This document shows, one piece after another, positions 9,601 through 17,122 of a DNA stretch of 64,000 bases. Each line of letters starts with the position of its first letter. The stretch's first letter is position 1. Where the stretch lies: the NCBI GenBank assembly GCA_016713905.1, contig JADJOE010000001.1:372001-436000 (forward strand). Reading direction: 5' to 3'. Origin of the DNA: Candidatus Vicinibacter proximus. GTDB lineage: Bacteria; Bacteroidota; Bacteroidia; Chitinophagales; Saprospiraceae. The notes below the pieces were generated by a model. It was not told where the DNA came from. It did no database searches and worked only from the letters and a program-made list of their open reading frames with translations. The position numbers and the translations under genes are program-made.

Positions 9601-9705
9601 GTTGACCAGGCAAAGACTACTTACCAGGATATTAGAGACAAACAAGGATCAAAGTTTCTTAAGCATCTGAAGGAGGAGGGAATTAATTTACCCTTAAAGT
9701 CTTAA
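6646..9705 (+). CDS. Secreted BNR/sortilin-like beta-propeller protein
   Basis: A protein of 1019 residues with a signal peptide (MKITIQIFFCLFVLENLYSQ). Most of the chain consists of Asp-box/BNR-type propeller blades, seen as repeated S-x-D-x-G-x-x-W elements such as KSTNAGASF, KSNDAGVNW, KSMDGGKTW, KSVDGGKNW and KSKDGGKTW. This matches the VPS10/sortilin-like and so-called glycosyl hydrolase family proteins of Bacteroidota. No sialidase-type catalytic set is evident, so an enzymatic role is not supported. After a beta-domain at about residues 740-860 there is a charged helical, probably coiled-coil C terminus. There is no T9SS sorting domain. It probably acts in the periplasm or at the surface. 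Confidence 0.85.
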   Translation: MKITIQIFFCLFVLENLYSQVKINSSTFGSIEARAMGPGTMSGRITAIEGVNQDGKTLYIGTAGGGVWKSTNAGASFIPIFDKYCQSIGALAVDQMNPTTIYVGTGESNMRNSVSIGVGMFKSNDAGVNWTRIGLDSTEHISKVIIDPKNSNTIYVAAPGPLWSDSPHRGLYKSMDGGKTWDKILYIDMKTGCADFAIDPNNPAIIYATTWEFRRTPYSFNSGGKGSGFYKSVDGGKNWKKVTKGLPEGDFGRIALALAPSAPNNLIAIVESNKTGLYISSDSGESWKQQSATMNVVSRPFYFSTIVVDPKDPKRVYRPAFNFAYSDDGGFSFNDASNDGGWVHSDHHALWINPNNTNFLVLGTDGGVYISNDRGATFTFCQNLPVGQFYHVAVDDNKPYNIYGGLQDNGSWIAPSAKPGGVSNGDWKGLYWGDGFWTIPDLDDSGVAYAEAQGGNMARIDLNTFKSYPIQPQQTTNDDKLRWNWNTPIIKGKKNKKNLYVGSQYLFKSNDQGLNWTRISPDLTTNDKNKQKQENSGGLSADNTSAENHCTIFTASESYVDENMIWVGTDDGNLQVTLNGGKTWNNVSEAYTKAGIPAQTWISSIEPSRFDAKTVYVTLDNHMYGDHSTYLIKSKDGGKTWERLNSTEFTGFAHKITEDRMNKNLLFLGTEMGLFATLDGGNNWFRMKNNIPEYALVRDIQIHPSENALIIGTHGRGVYIFDDISTLRTMNREVADKELHLFEISDMVISDGKYGGGNPFSGGWNAPNPEELVPIQYYLKDRLMNGDVKIEIYDQNKKLVQSIPGGKRKGINKVFWNYRMKPPKVAEGGTKLDYGAFFAPQVLPGNYTIKLKVGDKELEDNILLRHLDEKNYTFEDRKLQYETSMKYFKMHEDLAKTVDDINKEQKIIVETKEKLKSKKSKEAASQYFDQLENLRSTLLATKQKSIFADETKLREEITEAYSAVVQSQQRPSNLSIERISVLQKRVDQAKTTYQDIRDKQGSKFLKHLKEEGINLPLKS

Positions 9706-10109
9706 TAAACCGAAGGTTAACTTCTAGATTATAGATAAAAGGTCCAAAGTTCAGATTTAAAATATTTATTGGGTTTCGAATTAAATTCAAGAATTTCTAA
9801 AGCTTGGTATAATTTTTGTTGCCAATAGAAATGAATGAATAAAACAATCGGATCTAAATATCGATTGTTAAAAATGATCTAATTTGGAACCTGTTCAATA
9901 TTATTCAAATTCTTTGTGTCAAAAATTGACTCAATATCAAGTCTTAGACATTGATAAACAGGAGGATATATTCCTTTTAGCATTTAAATTTATAAGCTTT
10001 TTTCATTCGAATAGTTCCTTAAAAAGAGACTACAAAAGATCCTATGCGTATTACCCTTTACTGATGCGGAGTACTTCGATTAGAAATACTTGAGTGAATG
10101 AATGAATGA
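9706..10109. other. Non-coding stretch between the BNR gene and the tRNA terminator
   Basis: About 400 AT-rich bases without a convincing gene. A 69-codon open frame (9884-10093) has no ATG-proximal signal and no recognisable composition. A short GAAT tetranucleotide repeat occurs at about 10094-10110. I see no RNA gene or promoter here. Confidence 0.6.
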
Positions 10110-10110
10110 A

Positions 10111-10151
10111 ACCAAAAAAGGCGCCATCGTAAGATGTGCGCCTTTTTGGTT
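10111..10151 (-). terminator. Terminator hairpin downstream of tRNA-Leu
   Basis: The left arm ACCAAAAAAGGCGC (from 10111) pairs with GCGCCTTTTTGGT (10138-10150), with a loop of about 13 bases. It begins four bases beyond the tRNA 3' end. The T-rich arms would let it work in both directions, so it may also stop transcripts arriving from the left. Confidence 0.7.
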
Positions 10152-10154
10152 TTG

Positions 10155-10239
10155 TACCGAAAGTGGGACTCGAACCCACACGACTTTAAAGGTCACTGGA
10201 TTTTGAGTCCAGCGCGTCTACCAGTTCCGCCATTTCGGT
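10155..10239 (-). tRNA. tRNA-Leu (anticodon CAA)
   Basis: On the minus strand an 85-base cloverleaf is readable. The acceptor stem ACCGAAA pairs with TTTCGGT with discriminator A. The D-arm includes GGTAGACGCGC. The anticodon stem CTGGA/TCCAG closes the loop CTCAAAA, giving anticodon CAA. A long class II variable arm follows, and then GTGGG-TTCGAGT-CCCAC. The long variable arm and CAA anticodon identify leucine. CCA is not encoded. Confidence 0.95.
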
Positions 10240-10258
10240 GCAGGTTTGTATGTAGATA

Positions 10259-10289
10259 CAAAAGTAAAGATTTTCCGACACTGAAGAAA
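10259..10289 (-). promoter_or_regulatory. Bacteroidota-type promoter for tRNA-Leu
   Basis: The minus strand reads TTTC (10289-10286), 19 bases, then TACTTTTG (10266-10259). This matches the -33 TTTG / -7 TAnnTTTG consensus at exactly the preferred spacing, with one mismatch. The -7 element lies 19 bases upstream of the tRNA 5' end. Confidence 0.6.
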
Positions 10290-10328
10290 TAAATTAATCA
10301 ATTTGAATTCATAGAAAATTAATTGAAT

Positions 10329-11831
10329 TTAGTTTTCATCTATGGCATTGTCTCCAGTTGTGGAATTCTCAGTTTCTTCTGAATCATGGTCAAAGCTCAA
10401 AAGACTATTAGGCAAGTTTTTTCGACTAGTAAGGCCTAGTTTCTTTAATTTCATGGCATGGTCAACCAAATTACCTTTACCATCACGAAGTTTTTTAATG
10501 GCATCTCCATAGGCTTCACTAGACTTATTCAAATGTTTTCCTATTTCTTCCATACTTTCAGCAAAACCTAGAAATTTGTCCAAAAGGCGCTCACCCTGTT
10601 TAGCAATTTCTATTGCATTACGATTTTGACTTTCCCGTTTCCATAAATCAGCAATCAGTTTAAGAGCTGCGATAAGATTTGTTGGACTAATTAACAAAAC
10701 TCTTTTATTGTAAGCGAAAGACCAAAGATCTCTATCCGATTGAATGGCAATCATATATGCAGGTTCAATTGGAATAAACATCATCACAAAGTCAAGGGAT
10801 TTAGCCAATTGTTCATATTTTTTTTTGCTTAAGTCCTCAATGTGATTTTTAATGGATTGGATATGTTGTTTTAAAGCTTCTAATTGTTCCTCTTTTGTAT
10901 CGGAACTACAGAATCTATCATATGCCACAAGCGATACTTTTGAATCAATGACGATGGTTCTTTCTTCTGGCAGGAAGACCATTACATCTGGCCTAAATTC
11001 TCTACCTTCTTCATCTTTGAGACTTTCTTGTATTACATATTCTCTGTTTTTTTGTAATCCGGACTGATCCAAAATACTTTCCAAAATAATTTCACCCCAA
11101 TTTCCCATTTTCTTTGCATCACCTTTTAGAGCTGAGGTTAAATTTTTGGCATCGTTACTAAGACGATTGTTTAATTCAATCAATTCTTTTATCCTGTCTT
11201 CCAAACTAAATCTTTGTTTGGATTCTTTGTCATAAGTTTCCTCTACTTTTTTCTTAAAACTATCTAAATTTTCACCAAGTGGCTTTAACAGATTTTCAAT
11301 ATTGTCTTTATTGGTTTGGGTAAATTTCAATGATTTTTCTTCCATGATTTTATTTGCCATATTTTGGAACTCTGTCATGGATTGATTTCTGAAGTCTTCA
11401 ATCTCCTTTTTTTGCGTTTGCAATTTCTCCAATAAATAACGGTTATCAAATTCGATGGCATTTAACTTTTTTGATAATTCATAACTTTCAAGTTGTTGAG
11501 AAGAATTTATTTTTTTTTGTTCTTCAAAATCGTACTTCAAAATACTAAAATTTTGCTTTGCATTTTCAAGCGTTGTCAGGAGACCAGATCTTTCTGCGAT
11601 TAAATTAGTGAATTTCAAACGTGATTCTTCCAGTTTGGTGAGATTTTGAGAAAGTTCAAACTGGACTCTGTTGTTTGTATCTTGTAAAATTTGATTTTGT
11701 GTAGTTAATTCATTCAACTTTCTTTCTAACTCTAGGTATACATTTTTATCTACAGCGTTTGATTTATAAATCAATAGAATTACAACTCCAATTGCAATTC
11801 CAATAAGGAGGTATAATATTTCTACGGGCAT
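10329..11831 (-). CDS. rmuC: DNA recombination protein RmuC homologue
   Basis: A protein of 500 residues with an N-terminal membrane anchor (residues about 4-22, ILYLLIGIAIGVVILLIY). A long coiled coil follows (about 30-220), and then the RmuC domain with MGNWGEIILESILDQSGL and the PD-(D/E)XK-like core FRPDVMVFLPEERTIVIDSK. RmuC proteins limit inversions and rearrangements at short inverted repeats, apparently as nucleases, but their biochemistry is not well defined. The C-terminal 30 residues are acidic and look disordered. It is a monocistronic unit by orientation, with the next minus-strand gene 95 bases upstream. Confidence 0.92.
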   Translation of the reverse strand: MPVEILYLLIGIAIGVVILLIYKSNAVDKNVYLELERKLNELTTQNQILQDTNNRVQFELSQNLTKLEESRLKFTNLIAERSGLLTTLENAKQNFSILKYDFEEQKKINSSQQLESYELSKKLNAIEFDNRYLLEKLQTQKKEIEDFRNQSMTEFQNMANKIMEEKSLKFTQTNKDNIENLLKPLGENLDSFKKKVEETYDKESKQRFSLEDRIKELIELNNRLSNDAKNLTSALKGDAKKMGNWGEIILESILDQSGLQKNREYVIQESLKDEEGREFRPDVMVFLPEERTIVIDSKVSLVAYDRFCSSDTKEEQLEALKQHIQSIKNHIEDLSKKKYEQLAKSLDFVMMFIPIEPAYMIAIQSDRDLWSFAYNKRVLLISPTNLIAALKLIADLWKRESQNRNAIEIAKQGERLLDKFLGFAESMEEIGKHLNKSSEAYGDAIKKLRDGKGNLVDHAMKLKKLGLTSRKNLPNSLLSFDHDSEETENSTTGDNAIDEN

Positions 11832-11926
11832 AAGTGTATTTTAAAGTTAAGTTACAATTTCTCTAAGATCACAAGCACTATTTCTGCCAGGTTAAAGACA
11901 AGTTGCCTTTTTGTTTTAAGAGCAGG

Positions 11927-12535
11927 TCAGCGTATTTCAGTCCAGAACATTCTTCGTTCTCCAATAAATCCTTCAAGCAAGTCGCCAGAATGAACAGAAC
12001 CTACACCTGCAGGAGTTCCAGTGTAAATTAAATCCCCTGAATTTAACCTAAAGTAAATGGATAGATAACTGATAATTTGGTCAAAAGAAAATATCATTTC
12101 TCCTGTATTACCTGATTGAACTACTTTTTTATTTTTCAATAAAGAAAAGTTGATTTTATCAAGTTCAAATTCTTTTATTTCAATCAAATCACCAAGTACT
12201 GCAGAGTTATCAAAAGCTTTAGATATTTCCCATGGAAGTCCTTTATTTTTACATTCTTGCTGAAGGTCCCTGGCAGTAAAATCGATTCCAAGTCCAATAT
12301 GACTATAATATTCTCCAGCTTTACTTAATGGTATTTGTTTTCCTGGTTTTGAAATTTTTAAAACAATTTCTACTTCGTGGTGTATGTCTTTGCTAAATTC
12401 AGGAAGGTAAAAAGCTTTATTTTCTTTAAGCAAAGCGGTTGCTGGTTTACAAAAAATTACGGGTTTGTCAGGAACTGGATTATTCAGCTCTTTTGCATGA
12501 TCAATGTAATTTCTTCCAATACAAAAAATAGTCAT
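11927..12535 (-). CDS. Fumarylacetoacetate hydrolase family protein
   Basis: A protein of 202 residues, the length of the single-domain FAHD1-like acylpyruvate hydrolase/isomerase group. Metal-ligand motifs are visible in HHEVEIVLKI (the two glutamates) and GIDFTARDLQ (the aspartate). IGRNYIDHAKEL at the N terminus and the YTGTPAGVG segment near the C terminus are family hallmarks. The substrate cannot be fixed from sequence: acylpyruvates or oxaloacetate are the usual possibilities. It lies 41 bases downstream of trpS on the same strand and may share its transcript. Confidence 0.9.
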   Translation of the reverse strand: MTIFCIGRNYIDHAKELNNPVPDKPVIFCKPATALLKENKAFYLPEFSKDIHHEVEIVLKISKPGKQIPLSKAGEYYSHIGLGIDFTARDLQQECKNKGLPWEISKAFDNSAVLGDLIEIKEFELDKINFSLLKNKKVVQSGNTGEMIFSFDQIISYLSIYFRLNSGDLIYTGTPAGVGSVHSGDLLEGFIGERRMFWTEIR

Positions 12536-12576
12536 GTTTTCAATATCTAATATTGCAGATAGAGGTTAATGTGTCA

Positions 12577-13572
12577 TCATGATAAACCGCATAAGACTTT
12601 CACTTCTTTTAATGTTTCTGAAGCCCTTAAGCGAATTTCAGCCGAAGATTTTTTAATTTGATCTTTTACCGATTTTTTGTCCTGTATAATTAATTCCTTG
12701 CGGGCTTGAATTGGTTTTACCAATGCAACAATCGCATCGGCAACCGCATCTTTGAGGATACTATATTTCAGATTGCCGCTTTTAAAGGAATTTAGAAGAT
12801 CCAAATGTAAATCATGCTGTCCACAAGCCAATAAGATTGAAAAGAGGTTTTCTGTGCCCGGTGCCATTTTTGATGGATCAATTCCGGCATCCGTGACTGC
12901 AGATCGGATTTGTTTTCTTATTTGTTCTTCTGAGGCAAAAACATTAATGTTGTGTTTATCTCCTGCACTTGCGCTCATTTTTTTTAATGGATCAGCTGTA
13001 GACATCACTTTTGGAATCTCAGTATACATAGGTTCAGGCATGACAAAATATTCTTGTCCTACAACATTGTTAAACCTTTGTGCGATGTTACGGGTAAGTT
13101 CAAGGTGTTGGTCCTGATCCTTTCCAACTGGAACATAATCTGCCTTATAAATAAGGATATCTGCTGCCTGAAGAACCGGATAGGTAAATAAACCTGAAGA
13201 AATAAACATGTCCTTGTCTTTTTCTTTTACTTGTTCAGATTTATCCTTAAACTGAACCATTCTGCTCAATTCACCATAGCTGCACATGCAGCCTAAAATC
13301 CACCCCAGTTCGGCATGTTCCGGAATCATGGATTGGATAAAAAGGTTTTCCGGTTTAATACCGCAGGCAATCAAATTAATACTTAGTTCCCAAACATTTT
13401 CACGCAGCTTGATTGGGTTATAGGGCATAGTCATTGCATGGTAATCTACAATTCCATATACACAATTATAATTTTCCTGAAGGTTTACCCAATTCTGGAC
13501 GGCACCGAAATATCTTCCCAAATGCAGATTACCTGTTGGCTGAATGCCCGAAAGAATTTTTTTTTGAATCAC
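12577..13572 (-). CDS. trpS: Tryptophanyl-tRNA synthetase
   Basis: A class I aminoacyl-tRNA synthetase of 331 residues, the normal bacterial size. The HIGH signature is present as PTGNLHLG (residues about 12-19) and the KMSKS loop as LKKMSAS near residue 200. SGIQPTGNLHLGRYFGA and the DQDQHLEL segment are typical of TrpRS rather than TyrRS. The gene follows ridA on the minus strand with an 11-base gap, so the two are probably co-transcribed. Confidence 0.96.
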   Translation of the reverse strand: MIQKKILSGIQPTGNLHLGRYFGAVQNWVNLQENYNCVYGIVDYHAMTMPYNPIKLRENVWELSINLIACGIKPENLFIQSMIPEHAELGWILGCMCSYGELSRMVQFKDKSEQVKEKDKDMFISSGLFTYPVLQAADILIYKADYVPVGKDQDQHLELTRNIAQRFNNVVGQEYFVMPEPMYTEIPKVMSTADPLKKMSASAGDKHNINVFASEEQIRKQIRSAVTDAGIDPSKMAPGTENLFSILLACGQHDLHLDLLNSFKSGNLKYSILKDAVADAIVALVKPIQARKELIIQDKKSVKDQIKKSSAEIRLRASETLKEVKVLCGLS

Positions 13573-13583
13573 AAGTAAAAATT

Positions 13584-13964
13584 TTATTTATAGGCTATAC
13601 AAGAGATCTCAACATTTACACCCTTTGGAAGCTCAGAAACCTGAACTAATTCTCTCGCAGGTGCCCCATGTGCTGGAAAGTAGGTGGTATAGACCGCATT
13701 GATATTGTTAAATTGCTTAATATCCTTAACAAAAACAGTGCACTTGGTGATCTGTTCAAAATCCATTCCTGCAGCTTGTAGAATGGCTCCAATATTATCC
13801 ATAACCCGGTGGGTTTCCACCTCGATATTGGTGGTAATTAATTCATTAGACTTTGGATCTAAAGCAATTTGACCAGATATGTATAAGGTATGTCCTACTT
13901 GAATTCCTTGACTATAGGGCCCAATTGGTTTTGGGGCATTATCAGTATAGATAACTTTTCGCAT
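13584..13964 (-). CDS. ridA: RidA family reactive intermediate/imine deaminase
   Basis: A 126-residue member of the Rid (YjgF/YER057c/UK114) family, which hydrolyses reactive enamine/imine intermediates made by PLP enzymes. The N-terminal segment APKPIGPYSQGI and the LYISGQIALDP strand are diagnostic. The substrate-binding arginine is present (R104 in APARELVQV), which places it in the deaminase-active RidA group. It lies upstream of trpS and downstream of rpmF on the same strand. Confidence 0.94.
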   Translation of the reverse strand: MRKVIYTDNAPKPIGPYSQGIQVGHTLYISGQIALDPKSNELITTNIEVETHRVMDNIGAILQAAGMDFEQITKCTVFVKDIKQFNNINAVYTTYFPAHGAPARELVQVSELPKGVNVEISCIAYK

Positions 13965-13987
13965 GATTAAAATTGAATTTAAAGTCA

Positions 13988-14011
13988 GAAAGCCCCAAAA
14001 AAGGAGCTTCC
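13988..14011 (-). terminator. Possible terminator between rpmF and ridA
   Basis: An imperfect nine-base stem (GGAAGCTCC against GGGGCTTTC on the minus strand) closes a T6 loop about 75 bases after the rpmF stop. The stem has two imperfect pairs and the T-tract after it is interrupted, so this is a weak call. Confidence 0.3.
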
Positions 14012-14087
14012 ATGATATATTTTATATATCTAAAAATCAAATGTTCAAATACTTAGACCACTTGATCAATAAATTTTGAAGAACAAA

Positions 14088-14291
14088 TTATGCTTCCGCC
14101 GTAGCCTCTTCAGCCGCCTTAATCACGACATGCCCTTTATAATAAAGGTTACCCTCGTGCCAGTGCGCGTGATGCATAATATGTATAGCTCCAGTAGTTT
14201 TACAAGTCGCCAATTGAGGAGTTTCTGCCTTATAATGGGTTCTTCTTTTTCTTTTTCGCGTTTTCGAATGTCGCCATTTCGGATTAGGCAT
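14088..14291 (-). CDS. rpmF: 50S ribosomal protein L32
   Basis: A protein of 67 residues with the L32 beginning MPNPKWRHSKTRKRKRRTHY, very rich in Lys and Arg. Only one cysteine (in LATCKTTG) is left of the usual zinc-binding set, so this is a zinc-independent (C-) form, with histidines following in IHIMHHAHWHEG. It follows the YceD-family gene by 11 bases, the standard yceD-rpmF pair seen in most bacteria. Confidence 0.95.
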   Translation of the reverse strand: MPNPKWRHSKTRKRKRRTHYKAETPQLATCKTTGAIHIMHHAHWHEGNLYYKGHVVIKAAEEATAEA

Positions 14292-14302
14292 AATCTTTAA
14301 TT

Positions 14303-14818
14303 TTAATTAGTTTTCAATTTTTTAAGTTCATCCCAAATGGGATTTATTTCCTTAGTTTTTTCTTCTTTTTGGATGTATTTCAGAACTTCCTGATTGCATG
14401 GCGGCTCCGCTAAACCGGAACAATCAAATCGCTTAATCAGCGGTACTGAAAGGCAGGCATAATCATAAAGCAACTCTCCAATCGGCAACTCGTGTGCATC
14501 TGGAGCTAGATGAACTAGATCAGGATCATCAGATATACCTTCCGCCCTTTTTACTACAACCTTATAAGATTTATCAATTGGGAGGTCAATATCGGCCAAA
14601 CATCGATCACAGGCGGTTGGAATGTAGCCCTTAATATTTAGGCCCATAACTAAAAGTTCAACCTGCTTGTCAAGATTAAGTTTTACCACAAGATGAGCCC
14701 TCTCTATTGGACTAGCTTCAAAATGTTTAAAAAACTCATCATCTAAAAGGAACTCATATTGATGATAACCATCTAGTAGCCCTTTGATCGGGATGGCAAA
14801 CTGCTTTAAGAAATCCAT
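14303..14818 (-). CDS. YceD/DUF177 family protein
   Basis: A protein of 171 residues of the DUF177/YceD family, linked to 23S rRNA accumulation and nearly always encoded just before rpmF, as here. The family core is visible as CDRCLADIDLPI, and a second pair of cysteines occurs late (FDCSGLAEPPC), where many homologues carry a metal-binding-like motif. It is the first gene of the yceD-rpmF unit and has a good promoter 29 bases upstream of its ATG. Confidence 0.9.
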   Translation of the reverse strand: MDFLKQFAIPIKGLLDGYHQYEFLLDDEFFKHFEASPIERAHLVVKLNLDKQVELLVMGLNIKGYIPTACDRCLADIDLPIDKSYKVVVKRAEGISDDPDLVHLAPDAHELPIGELLYDYACLSVPLIKRFDCSGLAEPPCNQEVLKYIQKEEKTKEINPIWDELKKLKTN

Positions 14819-14846
14819 AAAATGAACGTTTCCAAAATTTGGACTG

Positions 14847-14880
14847 CAAAGTTAGGATTAATTCCTAAAATTCATTCAAA
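14847..14880 (-). promoter_or_regulatory. Promoter of the yceD-rpmF unit
   Basis: The minus strand carries TTTG (14880-14877), 22 bases, then TAACTTTG (14854-14847), a perfect TAnnTTTG -7 element. It ends 28 bases before the start codon at 14818. The spacer is longer than the usual 19 but within the range reported for Flavobacteriia. Confidence 0.6.
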
Positions 14881-15179
14881 AATTATAAAAAACTTATCTT
14901 TGACCAGATATTTATTTAGAGAATTAACTTAAAAAAGAACCAAATAGTAAAATTTAGTGTGGTTTTGGTGTTGCAGAATTGAAATTTTTAAACATAACTA
15001 AAGGATACCTTAAACCATGCTCATTAAAGAGTATGCCTTTGCGCATGGGGAATTTGGGGAATTTTAGTCAACCATAAGCGATTAATTCAGCTAAATTTTT
15101 TAAAGCCATCTTTTATTTTTTTTTCCATAATTGGCTTTAGATTTATGGCTGATTGAAAATACAATCATACCTCTTATTC
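14881..15179. other. Divergent intergenic region between yceD and the PASTA gene
   Basis: About 300 AT-rich bases. On the plus strand a TATCTTTG (14895-14902) matches the -7 consensus but has no -33 partner, and it lies about 280 bases from the PASTA start. No RNA gene or open frame is convincing here. Confidence 0.5.
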
Positions 15180-16028
15180 ATGAAAGACCAGGATAACAGT
15201 ACTTTTAGGTTTGCCGATTTGGGTTTATTTTTACGAAGTAAGTTATTCAGATTTAGCCTTATACGTATAGGTATTTTCCTATTATTACTTTGGACCGCAC
15301 ATTCGTTTATCCTTAATTTCTATACAAATCATGGCCAAAAACTGAAATTAGGAAAATATGTAGGGATACCATTGAATGAGGCTATAAAACATGCCGACCC
15401 AAGAGGTTTCGAAATAATTGTTACGGATTCAATTCATTTAATCGGCAAGCGAGGGGGTGTAGTTATTTCACAAATACCTAAACCAGGATCATTGGTTAAA
15501 AGAGGTAGAAAAATATATGTGAGCATCACCAGATTTAATCCGGATCTTATTGACTCTGAAGAGCTTATAGGATTATATGGAAAGAAGTTTGAACATAAGA
15601 GGGCTGAGCTTGAGGCCTTGTTCCAACTCAAAACCAAGATTTTAGGTGCAGAGTATGATCCAGGCCCAACAGGACATATTTTAAAAGTCTTATATCATGG
15701 TGAACTTATACTGGATTCGAAGACACAGAATAAAGGCATTAAAATATCTAAGGGCGATACCTTACAAATTATAATATCCAAACAAAGAGATGGTGAAATT
15801 GAGATTCCGAATCTCAAATGTAAAACACTGGCTGAAGTGAGGTTTGAGCTCGAAGCCTCCCAATTGCAATTAGGAGAGATTAACTATGATGGGGAAGTTA
15901 CCGAACCAGAAGATGCATTTGTGACCGGGCAAAATCCTCCATTTAAATCAGGAAATTTAATTAAACTTGGTGATAAAATTAGCATAACCCTTCAACAAAA
16001 TAAGCCTCAAGATTGTGAAAATCAATAG
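15180..16028 (+). CDS. Membrane-anchored PASTA domain protein
   Basis: A protein of 282 residues with one transmembrane helix (about residues 28-48, GIFLLLLWTAHSFIL) and then three PASTA-like repeats outside the membrane (about 53-118, 120-192 and 193-275). The first and third are clearest, with GIPLNEAIKHADPRGF-VISQIPKPGSLVKRG and IPNLKCKTLAEVRFELE-VTGQNPPF. PASTA domains bind muropeptides or peptidoglycan in serine/threonine kinases and PBPs. No kinase domain is attached here, as is common in Bacteroidota. ATG 15180 is preferred to an in-frame TTG at 15153. The role is probably in the cell wall but unproven. Confidence 0.85.
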   Translation: MKDQDNSTFRFADLGLFLRSKLFRFSLIRIGIFLLLLWTAHSFILNFYTNHGQKLKLGKYVGIPLNEAIKHADPRGFEIIVTDSIHLIGKRGGVVISQIPKPGSLVKRGRKIYVSITRFNPDLIDSEELIGLYGKKFEHKRAELEALFQLKTKILGAEYDPGPTGHILKVLYHGELILDSKTQNKGIKISKGDTLQIIISKQRDGEIEIPNLKCKTLAEVRFELEASQLQLGEINYDGEVTEPEDAFVTGQNPPFKSGNLIKLGDKISITLQQNKPQDCENQ

Positions 16029-16107
16029 AATGTAAATACCTATGCGTTAACTGGATTTAAAGTAATATTTTACAATTTATAGTATCAAATTAAAAATTTT
16101 AAGATAA

Positions 16108-16416
16108 ATGAATGATATTTCTGTACAGGAATTGAACGAAAGACTCAAAAAGAAAGAAGATTTTATGCTAATTGATGTTCGGGAGAAACACGAGCATGAT
16201 GAATTTAACATCGGTGGCGAATTGGCTCCTTTGCAGACTTCATTGCAAGCTAAAATTACAGAATTGGCTGGCCATGAAGAAGATGAAATAATTGTTTATT
16301 GTCGAAGTGGAAACAGAAGTGGTTTTGCAAAACAATTATTTGAACAAGCAGGTTTTAAGAAGGTACGCAATCTTTTGGGTGGAATGCTTGCATGGAAGGA
16401 AAACATTCCCGCATAG
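16108..16416 (+). CDS. Rhodanese-like domain protein
   Basis: A stand-alone single rhodanese domain of 102 residues, of the small GlpE/PspE type. The active-site loop is VYCRSGNRSG, with the catalytic cysteine followed by the expected six-residue loop. DVREKHEHDEFNIGG is the conserved N-terminal strand. There is no signal peptide, so it is cytoplasmic. The sulfur acceptor is unknown. It stands about 80 bases after the PASTA gene on the same strand. Confidence 0.92.
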   Translation: MNDISVQELNERLKKKEDFMLIDVREKHEHDEFNIGGELAPLQTSLQAKITELAGHEEDEIIVYCRSGNRSGFAKQLFEQAGFKKVRNLLGGMLAWKENIPA

Positions 16417-16519
16417 TGAAGTGCCTTATCGTTGAAAGCCAAATTGAGTTAACAAGAATTATGCTTAAAATTAAAAAGAAACTTATCTTATTTCTGGCTC
16501 GGAATTCGTTAACGCTAGG

Positions 16520-17122
16520 ATGAAAGTTATTAATCTTCTTTTGCATCTGCAGTTTGTTGTTTTTTATCTGCAGGCTCAATATACTGAGCATACAACAATT
16601 GTTGATGGTCAAGAAGTAAAGGTTTTGATTTTGGAAGGTGATACAATTGTAGTTGCACAATTGGAAAAAATCTCAGTTACAGCACCAAAAGAATTCGATT
16701 ATTCTGATGACCGTGAGCGATATGCTAAATACAGAAGGTATGCAGCTGTGGTTTACCCATATGCAGTCCAGGGAGTAAGACTTTATACTCAGTTGTCAAG
16801 AGAAACTGAAGGAAAATCAAAACGGGAGAGGAAACGATTATATAAAGAAATTTCCAAGCGCCTTGAAGAAGAATTTGAAACTCCGTTAAAAAATTTAAGT
16901 AGAACACAAGGTTTAATATTAACCAAAATGATGGAAAAGGCAATAGACAAATCATTTTACGATATCATCAAAGAATTCAAAGGTGGTTTTTCAGCCTTAT
17001 ATTATAATGAGTTCAGTAAAGTGTATGGATATCGGCTCAAGGATAAGTATATTTATGGAGTTGATCCTGTAATGGATGCTGTGCTTGAAGATTTTGATGT
17101 CATGAAAGATGTTCAACAATGA
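16520..17122 (+). CDS. DUF4294 exported protein
   Basis: A protein of 200 residues with a signal peptide ending at YLQAQ. The rest matches the Bacteroidota-specific DUF4294 pattern: a short beta-rich start (DGQEVKVLILEGDTIVV), then a helical, highly charged region (RYAKYRRYAAVVYPYA, KSKRERKRLYKEISKRLEEEFE) and a C terminus with GGFSALYYNEFSKVYGYRLK. The function is unknown. Its last four bases overlap the ATG of the diphosphomevalonate decarboxylase gene (ATGA, 17119-17122), so the two are translationally coupled. Confidence 0.85.
   Translation: MKVINLLLHLQFVVFYLQAQYTEHTTIVDGQEVKVLILEGDTIVVAQLEKISVTAPKEFDYSDDRERYAKYRRYAAVVYPYAVQGVRLYTQLSRETEGKSKRERKRLYKEISKRLEEEFETPLKNLSRTQGLILTKMMEKAIDKSFYDIIKEFKGGFSALYYNEFSKVYGYRLKDKYIYGVDPVMDAVLEDFDVMKDVQQ

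Noticed and set aside
6646..9705. BNR protein as an active sialidase or glycoside hydrolase
   Set aside because: Asp-box motifs are present, but no sialidase-type arginine triad or acid/nucleophile set can be recognised. A propeller scaffold is the safer call.
9884..10093. Open frame of 69 codons between the BNR gene and tRNA-Leu
   Set aside because: No family resemblance, AT-rich composition of non-coding type and no start signal.
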